A DNA stretch of 40,664 bases from NCBI GenBank assembly GCA_944385395.1, contig CALWXA010000023.1:1-40664 (forward strand). The letters are read 5' to 3'. This document shows, piece after piece, positions 33,399 to 40,664 of the stretch (position 1 is the stretch's first letter; every line of letters begins with the position of its first letter). The notes under the pieces are model-generated. The model ran no database searches. It had not been told where the DNA came from and saw only the letters and a program-made list of their open reading frames with translations. The translations under genes and the position numbers were made by a program. The stretch comes from an uncultured Oscillospiraceae bacterium (lineage in GTDB: Bacteria > Bacillota > Clostridia > Oscillospirales > Oscillospiraceae).

Positions 33399-34481
33399 TT
33401 ATTCCAAAAATTTTCTGATTTTCGCTACGATCTTCTCAGCAGAGTGGCCATCACCAAAGGGCTGGTAATCCGGATCAAACTGGACCGGACGGTTCAGTTT
33501 TTCCAGAATATCCTCTTTCTCAGGCCGGGCCAGCTGATTGCAGCCATTCACCATAGTCTCCGGCCAGACCACAAAGTCCAGCACGGTGACACAGGGCTTA
33601 GCGGCAAAAAATGCCTCCCGCTGCACACCTCCGGAATCCGTGACGATCTTCTTGGCGTGGTTCACCAGAGAAATAGACGTCTGATATCCCACCGGCTGGG
33701 TCAGGATCAGCCGATCATATCTTCCGTCAGCCGTCAGGCGCAGGGCACGCTCCCGATTCCGGGGATGAACCGGATATACGGTGGGCGCATCCAGAGCCTG
33801 CATAGCGTCAAAAATATGGCGCAGCGTTTCATCACAATCCGTATTCTCCTGTCGGTGGCAGGTCATATAATAGAAGGTTTCCGGCACCTGTACCGGGGCT
33901 CCCTGCAGATCGGTGATCTCCTGCAGCTCACTGCCATCCAGCCGGCTGGAATAGTAACAGAAAGCGTCATACATGGGATCGCCCACCACGGTGGCTGTAT
34001 CCCCCAGGCCTTCCCGTTCCAAGAAACGCAGGCTGGACTCCGTGCAGGGCAGATTGATGGCCGATACATGGTCCGTTACGGTGCGATTCACTTCCTCGGG
34101 GCTCTCCAAGGTGCCAAAGCGATTGCCCGCCTCCACGTGGCAGATGGGAATGTGCAGTTTTACCGCCGCCAGAGCCGCCGCCATAGTGGAATTGGTATCT
34201 CCAAACAGAAGCACCAGATCCGGCTGTTCCTGCAGGAATACCTTCTCCAGTTCCATCAGCATTTTGCCGGTCATCTGTCCGTGTGTTCCGCCGGAAATCC
34301 CCAGATTATAATCAGGCCGGGGAATGTCCATTTCCTCAAAGAACACATCGGACATATTGGCATCAAAATGCTGTCCTGTGTGGATCAGAATTTCCTGCAA
34401 CTCTTTGCGCAGCACACGGGAAACCACCGCCAGCTTGATAAACTGGGGGCGGGCTCCCACCACCGAACAGATTTTCTTCAT
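33399..34481 (-). CDS. UDP-N-acetylglucosamine 2-epimerase family (WecB/WbpI-like)
   Basis: A 360-residue non-hydrolysing UDP-HexNAc 2-epimerase. Motifs: GARPQFIKL (9-17), HTGQHFD near 35-41, GDTNSTMA near 94-101, HVEAG near 115-119, and DSGGVQREA near 284-292. WecB makes UDP-ManNAc; WbpI epimerises UDP-2,3-diacetamido-glucuronic acid. The next genes upstream encode a 6-dehydrogenase, an N-acetyltransferase and an aminotransferase of the WbpA/D/E type, which favours WbpI, but the sequence alone cannot decide. It starts immediately after the stop of the dehydrogenase gene. Confidence 0.9.
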   Translation of the reverse strand: MKKICSVVGARPQFIKLAVVSRVLRKELQEILIHTGQHFDANMSDVFFEEMDIPRPDYNLGISGGTHGQMTGKMLMELEKVFLQEQPDLVLLFGDTNSTMAAALAAVKLHIPICHVEAGNRFGTLESPEEVNRTVTDHVSAINLPCTESSLRFLEREGLGDTATVVGDPMYDAFCYYSSRLDGSELQEITDLQGAPVQVPETFYYMTCHRQENTDCDETLRHIFDAMQALDAPTVYPVHPRNRERALRLTADGRYDRLILTQPVGYQTSISLVNHAKKIVTDSGGVQREAFFAAKPCVTVLDFVVWPETMVNGCNQLARPEKEDILEKLNRPVQFDPDYQPFGDGHSAEKIVAKIRKFLE

Positions 34482-35801
34482 TTACAGTACCTCGATGTTC
34501 TCCCGGTTGGCAAGACCCTTAGTAACGTTCTTGCAGTCAAACACCGGCACGCCGCAGTCTGCCACCATGGCATAGTCCACATTGCTGTGGGCGGTGGTGA
34601 TGACCACCAGGTCATACTGCTTCACCACGTCTGCCGTCAGTTCCGTCAGGCCGGTATGCCACTGGCCCTCGTAACGGTACTTGGGCACAAAGGGATCATA
34701 ATAATTGGTGTTGGCGCCGGTCTTGTGGAATTCCTCGATGACCCGAAGGGCAGGGCTCTCCCGGTAGTCGTCGATATCCTGCTTATAGGCCACGCCCAGT
34801 ACCAGCACCTTGGAGCCGTTGAGGGCTTTCTGATAGCGGTTGAGGATCTTGCCGGCACGCTCCACAGTATACTCGGGCATCCGGTCGTTGATCATCATGG
34901 AAGTCTCGATCATGCTGGTGTGGAAGCCATACTCCCGGGCCTTCCAGCTCAGATAGTAGGGATCCAGGGGGATGCAGTGGCCGCCCAGACCGGGGCCGGG
35001 ATAGAAGGCCTGGAAGCCGTAGGGCTTGGTCTTGGCAGCGTCAATGACCTCCCAGATGTCAATGCCCATGCGGTTGCAGAGAATGGCCATCTCGTTCACC
35101 AGGCCGATATTGATGTTGCGGTAGGTGTTCTCCAGGATCTTCTCCATCTCCGCCACGGCGGGGCAGGACACGGTATGCACCTCGCCCTCCAGAATGGAGC
35201 GGTACACCATGGAGATCACCTCGGCGGCATCTTCGCCGATGGCACCCACTACCTTGGGGGTGTTGCTGGTCTTATAGATCAGGTTGCCCGGATCCACACG
35301 CTCAGGGGAGAAGCCCAGATAGAAATCCTCACCGCACTTCAGGCCGCTGCCCTCCTCCAGAATGGGACGGATCAGCTCCTCGGTGGTACCGGGATAGGTG
35401 GTGGACTCCAGAACCACCATAGTGCCCTTCTTCAGGTGCTTGGAGATAGCGATGGTGGAGTCACGGACATAGCTGATGTCCGGCTGCTGATGCTTGTCCA
35501 GGGGAGTGGGCACGCAGATGGCGATAAAGTCCACGTCGCACACCAGGGAGAAGTCCGTGGTGGCCCGGAGCATACCGGAAGCCACCAGCTCCTGCAGGTC
35601 GGAATCCACCACGTCGCCAATGTAGTTCTTGCCGGCGTTTACCAGGTCCACCTTTTCCTGCTGCACATCGAAACCGGTGGTGTGGAAGCCGTGCTTGGCC
35701 TTGTCCACAGCCAGAGGCAGGCCCACATAGCCCAGGCCGCACACGCCCATCCGCAGGGTCTTATTCTGGATTTTCTGGATCAGTTCTTCTTTCATAGTCA
35801 T
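34482..35801 (-). CDS. UDP-N-acetyl-hexosamine 6-dehydrogenase (WbpA/WecC-like)
   Basis: A 439-residue nucleotide-sugar dehydrogenase that oxidises C6 of a UDP-HexNAc to the uronic acid with NAD. The Rossmann motif is GVCGLGYVGLPLA (19-31). The catalytic Cys is in GPGLGGHCIPLDP near residue 270. The C-terminal UDP-binding domain has VLGVAYKQDIDDYRESPAL. The ATG at 35801 has AAGGAG 10 bases upstream and starts 1 base after the N-acetyltransferase stop. WbpA (UDP-GlcNAc) and WecC (UDP-ManNAc) are close relatives; the neighbours favour the WbpA role. Confidence 0.93.
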   Translation of the reverse strand: MTMKEELIQKIQNKTLRMGVCGLGYVGLPLAVDKAKHGFHTTGFDVQQEKVDLVNAGKNYIGDVVDSDLQELVASGMLRATTDFSLVCDVDFIAICVPTPLDKHQQPDISYVRDSTIAISKHLKKGTMVVLESTTYPGTTEELIRPILEEGSGLKCGEDFYLGFSPERVDPGNLIYKTSNTPKVVGAIGEDAAEVISMVYRSILEGEVHTVSCPAVAEMEKILENTYRNINIGLVNEMAILCNRMGIDIWEVIDAAKTKPYGFQAFYPGPGLGGHCIPLDPYYLSWKAREYGFHTSMIETSMMINDRMPEYTVERAGKILNRYQKALNGSKVLVLGVAYKQDIDDYRESPALRVIEEFHKTGANTNYYDPFVPKYRYEGQWHTGLTELTADVVKQYDLVVITTAHSNVDYAMVADCGVPVFDCKNVTKGLANRENIEVL

Positions 35802-35802
35802 G

Positions 35803-36384
35803 TCAGTCCATCTCCTTGACTTCCGATTTTTCATTCATCTCATAAGCCTTGCCGCAGGCAGGGCAGACCGCCCGGCCATCCGTAAAGGTCAGTTTTTCAC
35901 CGCACTTGCAGACATAGCCCCGAATCCGGGCCGGATTCCCCAGCACAATTGCATAATCAGGCACATCCTTGGTCACCACGGCGCCGGCACCTACAAAGGC
36001 GTATCGGCCGATATCATGGCCGCAGACGATGGTGGCGTTGGCGCCGATGCTGGCACCCTCCTTCACCACGGTTTTACGGTACTCACTTTTGCGTTCAATA
36101 AAGGCCCGGGGGTTGATAACGTTGGTAAAGACGCAGGAGGGGCCCAGAAATACGCCGTCCTCACACACCACGCCAGTATACACCGACACGTTGTTCTGGA
36201 TCTTCACGCCGTTGCCCAAAGTCACATCCGGGGAGATCACCACGTTCTGGCCGATGTTGCACCGCTCTCCAATGGTACACCCCTTCATGATGTGGGAGAA
36301 ATGCCAGATCTTGGTGCCTTCCCCGATCCGGCAGCCCTCGTCCACATAGCTGGACTCATGGACAAAATACGCTTTATCAGCCAT
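35803..36384 (-). CDS. WbpD-like UDP-amino-sugar N-acetyltransferase with zinc-ribbon tail
   Basis: A 193-residue left-handed beta-helix acetyltransferase. Hexapeptide repeats fill residues 10-150 (for example [17 protein letters not shown], and [17 protein letters not shown], typical of WbpD/WlbB). The C-terminus adds CKCGEKL...CPACGKAY, a likely zinc ribbon. In the Wbp pathway it acetylates the 3-amino group of UDP-GlcNAc3NA. The ATG at 36384 overlaps the aminotransferase stop (TGATG) and has GGAGGTG upstream. Confidence 0.9.
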   Translation of the reverse strand: MADKAYFVHESSYVDEGCRIGEGTKIWHFSHIMKGCTIGERCNIGQNVVISPDVTLGNGVKIQNNVSVYTGVVCEDGVFLGPSCVFTNVINPRAFIERKSEYRKTVVKEGASIGANATIVCGHDIGRYAFVGAGAVVTKDVPDYAIVLGNPARIRGYVCKCGEKLTFTDGRAVCPACGKAYEMNEKSEVKEMD

Positions 36385-37511
36385 CAAAGCACCTCCAGAA
36401 CAGCGTCAATGATCTGCTGCTGCTCTTCTGCCTCCAGATAGGGGTGCATGGGCAGAGAGAAGGTCCGGGCGCAGTAATCGTTGGCATTCCGGAAAGTCTC
36501 ACCGTAATGGGGCTCATCCCGGAATACCGGCAGGGCATGCTGGGGCGTAGGATAATACACCATGTGGGGGATACCTGCATCCTTGAGATGGGCGATCACC
36601 TGATCCCGCTGCTGCTGGTCAGCCGCCAGCACGGCATACTGGGCCCAGACACTGGTGCAGTTTTCCGCCACGAAGGGAGTCACCAGCTTACCGGCAAAGG
36701 CATCGTTATACCGCCGGGCCACCTGCTGCCGCTGATCCACCTCGTACTCCGCCAGAGCCTTCAGCTTGGGCAGCAGCACGGCGGCCTGGATGTGGTCCAG
36801 GCGGGAGTTCATGCCCACCCGGATGTTGTCATACTTGCCGCCGGGGCCCTTGCCGTGGACGCAGATGGAACGGATCACATCCGCCATGGCATCGTCATCG
36901 GTAAAAATGGCACCGCCGTCACCGTAGCAGCCCAAGGGCTTGGCAGGGAAGAAGGACGTGGTGGCCATGTGGCCGAAGGCGCAGCAGCGGCGGCCGTGAT
37001 AGGAACCGCCGAAGCTCTGGGCAGCATCTTCGATGAGGGTCAGGCCATACTTTTCGCAAATGGGGACAATGGCATCATAGTCACAGGGATTACCCAGGAT
37101 ATCCACCGCCACCACCGCCTTGGGGGTAAGCTTGCCCTCTGCCAGCACCGCCTGAATCTGACGTTCCAGGCTTTCCGGGCACAGGGTATAGGTGTCCGCC
37201 GTTATGTCGCAGAACACCGGTGTGGCGCCGAACATCTTGGCCGGCTCCGTAGAGGAAATAAAGGTCATATCCGGGCAGAACACGGCGTCGCCTGCTCCCA
37301 CGCCGCAGACCATATAGGCGATCTGCAGAGCGTCGGTGCCGTTGGCGCAGGTGATGCAGTGCTTCCGGCCGGTAAAGGCCGCCAGCTGCTTCTCCAGCTC
37401 CTTGACATACGCCCCGCCGATAAACTGGGCGTCATCCAACACTTTCTGGATATTGGCGTTGATCTCGTCCTTCAGGTGACGGTACTGGGTTTTCAGATCG
37501 ATAAATTCCAT
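36384..37511 (-). CDS. DegT/DnrJ/EryC1/StrS aminotransferase (WbpE-like)
   Basis: A 375-residue PLP-dependent sugar aminotransferase. The PLP Lys is in [16 protein letters not shown] near 185-200; other marks are [10 protein letters not shown] near 56-65 and EDAAQSFGG near 161-169. The start [14 protein letters not shown] is typical of the WbpE/WlbC group, which transfers an amino group from glutamate to the 3-keto sugar. It is the first of four coupled nucleotide-sugar genes. The enzyme needs a 3-keto substrate made by a WbpB-type oxidoreductase, which is not intact in this window. Confidence 0.92.
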   Translation of the reverse strand: MEFIDLKTQYRHLKDEINANIQKVLDDAQFIGGAYVKELEKQLAAFTGRKHCITCANGTDALQIAYMVCGVGAGDAVFCPDMTFISSTEPAKMFGATPVFCDITADTYTLCPESLERQIQAVLAEGKLTPKAVVAVDILGNPCDYDAIVPICEKYGLTLIEDAAQSFGGSYHGRRCCAFGHMATTSFFPAKPLGCYGDGGAIFTDDDAMADVIRSICVHGKGPGGKYDNIRVGMNSRLDHIQAAVLLPKLKALAEYEVDQRQQVARRYNDAFAGKLVTPFVAENCTSVWAQYAVLAADQQQRDQVIAHLKDAGIPHMVYYPTPQHALPVFRDEPHYGETFRNANDYCARTFSLPMHPYLEAEEQQQIIDAVLEVL

Positions 37512-37512
37512 G

Positions 37513-38757
37513 TTACTTCACACGCCTCGCTTCTTCTAAGATGGCACAGAGCTTCTGCGTCAGATTGGGATAATCAAAGTCCTCTGCCGCACGCCGGGCA
37601 TTGGCACATTGTTTCGTATATTCTTCCTGGGGCATATCGGCATATGTCCGGAGCGCCTGGGCCAGCAATTCCGGGTCCTGGCCAGAAACTCCTGTGCCGG
37701 CCCCATATCGCTCAATCAGGTTATAGCGAAATGGGAGATCCGAAAGAAGGGGCCGCCCGGCAGCAAAGTACTCAAACATCTTGTTCATGCTTAAGCCAAA
37801 ACGGCCGATGGGGGTCTGCTTGGCGTGAATCAGGTTCAAATCCGCCTTGGAAAGAATAGACGGGATATATCTTTTCTCCACAAACCCCTTGAACAAAATA
37901 TTCTGCAAACCCAAAGACTTTGCTTTCGCCTGCAAAGGCTCTACCTCATCGCCTTTGCCCCATACCAGAATCCGGACCTTGTTATCGCCACGTTGCTGCA
38001 GACACCGGGCGGTCTCCACCAACACATTCAAATCATCTGCCAGCCGCACCGAACCGGTATATACCGCCTTGAAGGTATCGGGATCATCTAAGTCCGGATC
38101 AGACAAGGGATATGCCTCCCGGTTGGCATCAAACTCCTTCAGGTCCACGCCGTTATTGACATTCCGGACTTTCGCCAGATCGATGGTCTTGTCCCACCCC
38201 CGCTCCCGGATGTAATCGGCGCCGCCTTCCATGGTGAAGATCAGCCGGTCGGCATGCTGGTAGATCCACTTCTCCAGCCGGTACAACATCCGGATCACCG
38301 GGTTTTTTCGACTGATTCCTTTATAATCCACGATGGATTCCGGCCACAGATCCCGGACCTCCACTACGCAGGGCAATTTCTTGCGCCTAGCATACAGCAC
38401 CGACATAAAGGCGGTAATGGGATCAGGGGAGGAGGTATAGATCACATCCGGCAGTTCAAACTGGTTGCAGGCACGCCACAGCCGTACCGGGAATTCCAGC
38501 ATACCCCAGATTCTGGAAAAACCGTTGCCCTTATAGTTGCTGCTGCGCACGAAGGTGTAGGGCACACCGTCCATCTCCACCTCTTTATAAAGCTCCCGGC
38601 CGGTGATCATATTCACGTCCGTATTGTGCACCATGCTGGAGGTAAACAGCTTTACTTCGTGGCCCATGGCCGCAAGGTACTTAGAAAAGTAATAGTGCCG
38701 CACCAAGCCGCCCATAGACGGAGGCGTAGCCGTGTGATTGAGAATCCAGATTTTCAT
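37513..38757 (-). CDS. GT4 glycosyltransferase, WbuB-like
   Basis: A 414-residue family 4 glycosyltransferase. N-terminus MKIWILNHTATPPSMGG; DLWPES near 150, a motif common in WbuB-type transferases; the donor domain has YTGSVRLADDLNVLVE near 245-260 and a short FGLSMNKMFEYFAAGRP motif near 335-350. AAAGGAGAG sits 7 bases before the ATG at 38757. The same leader and first codons are repeated at the right edge of the window. Sugar specificity unknown; WbuB relatives often add an amino sugar. Confidence 0.9.
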   Translation of the reverse strand: MKIWILNHTATPPSMGGLVRHYYFSKYLAAMGHEVKLFTSSMVHNTDVNMITGRELYKEVEMDGVPYTFVRSSNYKGNGFSRIWGMLEFPVRLWRACNQFELPDVIYTSSPDPITAFMSVLYARRKKLPCVVEVRDLWPESIVDYKGISRKNPVIRMLYRLEKWIYQHADRLIFTMEGGADYIRERGWDKTIDLAKVRNVNNGVDLKEFDANREAYPLSDPDLDDPDTFKAVYTGSVRLADDLNVLVETARCLQQRGDNKVRILVWGKGDEVEPLQAKAKSLGLQNILFKGFVEKRYIPSILSKADLNLIHAKQTPIGRFGLSMNKMFEYFAAGRPLLSDLPFRYNLIERYGAGTGVSGQDPELLAQALRTYADMPQEEYTKQCANARRAAEDFDYPNLTQKLCAILEEARRVK

Positions 38758-38854
38758 CTTCTGCTCTCCTTTGGGCCCTGTCGCAATAACAGTTTCCTTT
38801 TGTTTCATGCATCTGTTGGAAGGGTTGCTGTTCCCTTTTCAGCAAGACCATCCG

Positions 38855-39748
38855 TTATTTTTTTATGAATGGTTTAGCGGGATTTCCCACAACGGTCTGC
38901 CCACTCTCCACGTCTTTTACCACCACGGCGCCCAGTCCTACAAATGCCTCCCGTCCAATGCGACACTGGTTTCTCACCAACGCTCCCACGAGATAGGCAC
39001 CGTCCTCCACCACTACACTTCCACAAAAGCGGCAGGCAGCCACCGCCGTTGCATTTTTCCCAAAGCGGCAATTGTGGGATACCTGCGTCATAGCGTCTAG
39101 CTTCACTCCATCCCCAATGACAGTGTCATCCAGCGTTCCACGACACACTGTGCTGTTCTCACCAATCAGCACATCCTCACCGATCCATACACCTCCAAAA
39201 TGACGTATCATCGTCTTGTTGTGGTGTTCATCCTCTGTATAGCTGATGCTGTCGGCATGACCAATCACGACCCCGGATCGGATTTCACTGTTCGCCCCGA
39301 TTCGTACCCGGTTCACGATGGACACATTATTTCCGATAATAACATTGTCGCCAACGGAAATATCCCCGTCCAGTGTGCAGTTATGTCCAATGGAAACATT
39401 CTCTCCTAATCTTACTTGTGTGGAAAGATACGTATTCTTACCTATGCGGGGACGCAGTTCCTCTGTCCCAAAAAAATGCTCTAATACGCCGAAAAATGCC
39501 CGCTTAGACTCTGCAGTCACAATAGCACCGGCAAACGGCCCGCTTACGTCTTCTGATACGATAGCCAGGCTGACCTGACTCAGGTCCATCCCCTCGGGTA
39601 TATTCCCCTGCGTTTTAACCCAGGTAACCGTGCCGGGTCGATAGTGTGCCAACGAAGAAAATCCTTTGATTTCATCGCCGCTGTTCCCTGTAAAGGTAAA
39701 TGAGATCTCTTCCTGACGCAGGAATTCCAATATATCTGCTATCAGCAT
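38855..39748 (-). CDS. LpxD-like sugar N-acyltransferase
   Basis: A 297-residue protein with an N-terminal LpxD-like domain (about 1-90) and a long left-handed beta-helix (about 100-270) with many hexapeptide repeats (VRLGENVSIGHNCTLDGDI, VIGNNVSIVNRVRIGANSEI). His residues in the HNKTMI and SHNCRFG segments may be catalytic. In Gram-negatives LpxD acylates a lipid A precursor; no other lipid A gene is present here, so a role in N-acylating a sugar of the surface polysaccharide is more likely. Start at 39748 has GAGG upstream and lies 4 bases after the deacetylase stop. Confidence 0.85.
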   Translation of the reverse strand: MLIADILEFLRQEEISFTFTGNSGDEIKGFSSLAHYRPGTVTWVKTQGNIPEGMDLSQVSLAIVSEDVSGPFAGAIVTAESKRAFFGVLEHFFGTEELRPRIGKNTYLSTQVRLGENVSIGHNCTLDGDISVGDNVIIGNNVSIVNRVRIGANSEIRSGVVIGHADSISYTEDEHHNKTMIRHFGGVWIGEDVLIGENSTVCRGTLDDTVIGDGVKLDAMTQVSHNCRFGKNATAVAACRFCGSVVVEDGAYLVGALVRNQCRIGREAFVGLGAVVVKDVESGQTVVGNPAKPFIKK

Positions 39749-39752
39749 GTGC

Positions 39753-40478
39753 TTATACCTCACTTTTCTGCAGGATCTCACCTATACTTCGAATATTATC
39801 AGCCATTTGGAGATACCGTTCTCCCGCAGCGGAACAAATGAAAGCGGTTACACTTTGCGCAATGTCCTGTTCCTGCTGGTGATACCAAAACGCATGGGTA
39901 AGGATATGCAGGTGGTCATATGCCTGGCTTCGGATGATATCCAGCACAGGTTCCCGCCAGTGACGGCGGCTATCAGACAGATATTTAAAATCGCAGAAAA
40001 ATGTTTTTTCGTAGGAAATTTCTACACCTTGGATTTTAAGATTACTTTCCAGCACCGTTGCAGAGGGGCGATGCATGGACATAGTAGATACAGGACCGTC
40101 AAGAAGCTGCGACAGAATGTCTATTTCTTTGCGAATATGTTCCACCAATTCCTGCTCCGTACCCTCCGGATACGCCTTAGCGTCAAAATGCAAGCCAATC
40201 TCATGCCCCATGCTCTGAATTGTCCGAAGCTTTGCCAAGCTGCCCGGAGATGCCGGGTTGTAGAAATCACTGGTCAATAATACAAAGTAGGTACTGCTGA
40301 CTCCCAGTCTCTGCTCAAGCGCAGCCAGCTCCACCGCACTGTCCAGACTAAAATCAATATCATGCCGGAGAATCACACACCGGGGAGCCGTCTCCCAATT
40401 GTGATAATTCCTCACGGCATATCCATTTTCTCTAAGCAATGCAATTAGACTTTCATATGCCTTATAAGTAAATTCCAT
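39753..40478 (-). CDS. polysaccharide deacetylase-like protein
   Basis: A 241-residue protein with the RHDIDFS motif (38-44), an aspartate pair typical of NodB/polysaccharide deacetylases, then GHEIGLHFD near 90-98 giving further metal ligands, and SMHRPS near 133-138. It looks like a complete, metal-dependent de-N-acetylase of the kind seen in capsule loci. Its neighbour adds an acyl group, so the two could swap the acyl group on an amino sugar. The start codon follows ATGAGATAATCT with only a weak ribosome binding site. The upstream stump gene ends 3 bases before it, so translation may be coupled. Confidence 0.85.
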   Translation of the reverse strand: MEFTYKAYESLIALLRENGYAVRNYHNWETAPRCVILRHDIDFSLDSAVELAALEQRLGVSSTYFVLLTSDFYNPASPGSLAKLRTIQSMGHEIGLHFDAKAYPEGTEQELVEHIRKEIDILSQLLDGPVSTMSMHRPSATVLESNLKIQGVEISYEKTFFCDFKYLSDSRRHWREPVLDIIRSQAYDHLHILTHAFWYHQQEQDIAQSVTAFICSAAGERYLQMADNIRSIGEILQKSEV

Positions 40479-40481
40479 AGA

Positions 40482-40565
40482 TTATCTCATTTCCTCGGAA
40501 AAATGATTATATACTGGCAGGACCCTGTGAAAAGTTCCCGTATGGTTCAAGATCCAAACTTTCAT
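40482..40565 (-). pseudogene. 5' remnant of a GT4 glycosyltransferase gene
   Basis: A 27-codon frame starting MKVWILNHTGT, nearly the same as the start of the intact glycosyltransferase at 38757 (MKIWILNHTAT). The ribosome binding site and first codons match at the DNA level too. After about 11 codons the likeness ends and a stop follows. It is either the remains of a second copy or a leader peptide that helps translate the deacetylase gene. Confidence 0.55.
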
Positions 40566-40571
40566 CTTCTG

Positions 40572-40601
40572 TCTCCTTTGTGCCCCGCTGCAGGGCACAA
40601 A
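40572..40601 (-). promoter_or_regulatory. hairpin overlapping the ribosome binding site of the truncated GT frame
   Basis: Perfect 9-base stem TTTGTGCCC / GGGCACAAA with a 7-base loop (40577-40601); on the minus strand its 3' end runs into AAAGGAGA (40572-40579). It sits in the leader of the polysaccharide cluster as seen from the right edge and could limit translation or be an RNA-polymerase pause or antitermination site. The last 60 bases of the window are AT-rich with no clear gene. Confidence 0.4.
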
Positions 40602-40664
40602 CTTCTTCCCGTTTTTTTACATATTCGTTTTATTTTACTGCTGTTTGCCTGATTTGTAAAGTAG

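Noticed and set aside
38855-39748. Reading the LpxD-like gene as evidence of a Gram-negative host
   Set aside because: No other lipid A or outer-membrane gene is present, and the sporulation and Firmicutes gene orders point to Clostridia.

Overview
The window looks like chromosome from a GC-rich, spore-forming member of the Clostridia (probably the Oscillospirales/Ruminococcaceae group). The reasons are the conserved Firmicutes order recJ-relA-dtd-MBL-hemZ, the Bacillus yabM-yabN-yabO-yabP-yabQ-divIC-yabR neighbourhood (here with HU inserted), a long-form hibernation factor, a PadR/DUF2812 pair and strong AGGAGG ribosome binding sites. No rRNA, tRNA, insertion sequence or CRISPR array was found.

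Region 1 (1-8427). A divergent gene for a catalytically degenerate E2/CAT-fold protein is followed by a tightly coupled rightward operon: recJ, relA/spoT, dtd, an MBL-fold hydrolase and hemZ, with two 4-base ATGA overlaps. Two copies of a palindromic interspersed repeat lie at the left edge and between hemZ and yabM.

Region 2 (8428-13175). The sporulation/division/RNA-quality-control block: a SpoVB/YabM-type flippase, MazG, HU, the S4 protein RqcP/YabO, YabP, YabQ joined in frame to DivIC, and the S1 protein YabR. A large hairpin covers the yabP ribosome binding site.

Region 3 (13187-15705). A leftward two-gene operon pairs a radical SAM enzyme with a membrane protein that has a secreted DUF2207-like domain and a cytoplasmic Gly-rich tail ending in a run of alternating Cys and Ala. 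I think this is the most interesting candidate system in the window.

Region 4 (15922-25824). Housekeeping and regulatory genes: long HPF, PadR plus DUF2812, a large RND permease with a coiled-coil insertion and a Met-rich insertion, a GntR/UTRA regulator, gapA, an HATPase protein lacking the phosphoacceptor His, and mnmA.

Region 5 (25823-40664). A leftward polysaccharide cluster of patchy base composition. It holds a polysaccharide deacetylase, an LpxD-like acyltransferase, four GT4 glycosyltransferases, a nucleotide-sugar set resembling WbpE/WbpD/WbpA/WbpI, an O-antigen-ligase-like polymerase, a flippase and a hexapeptide acyltransferase. It contains the 3' stump of a Gfo/Idh/MocA oxidoreductase and, at the right edge, a 27-codon stump of another glycosyltransferase, so the locus has been reshuffled. 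The likely product is a surface polysaccharide containing a diacetamido-uronic acid sugar, made by a Wzx/Wzy-type route. The initiating transferase and main promoter should lie beyond the right edge.
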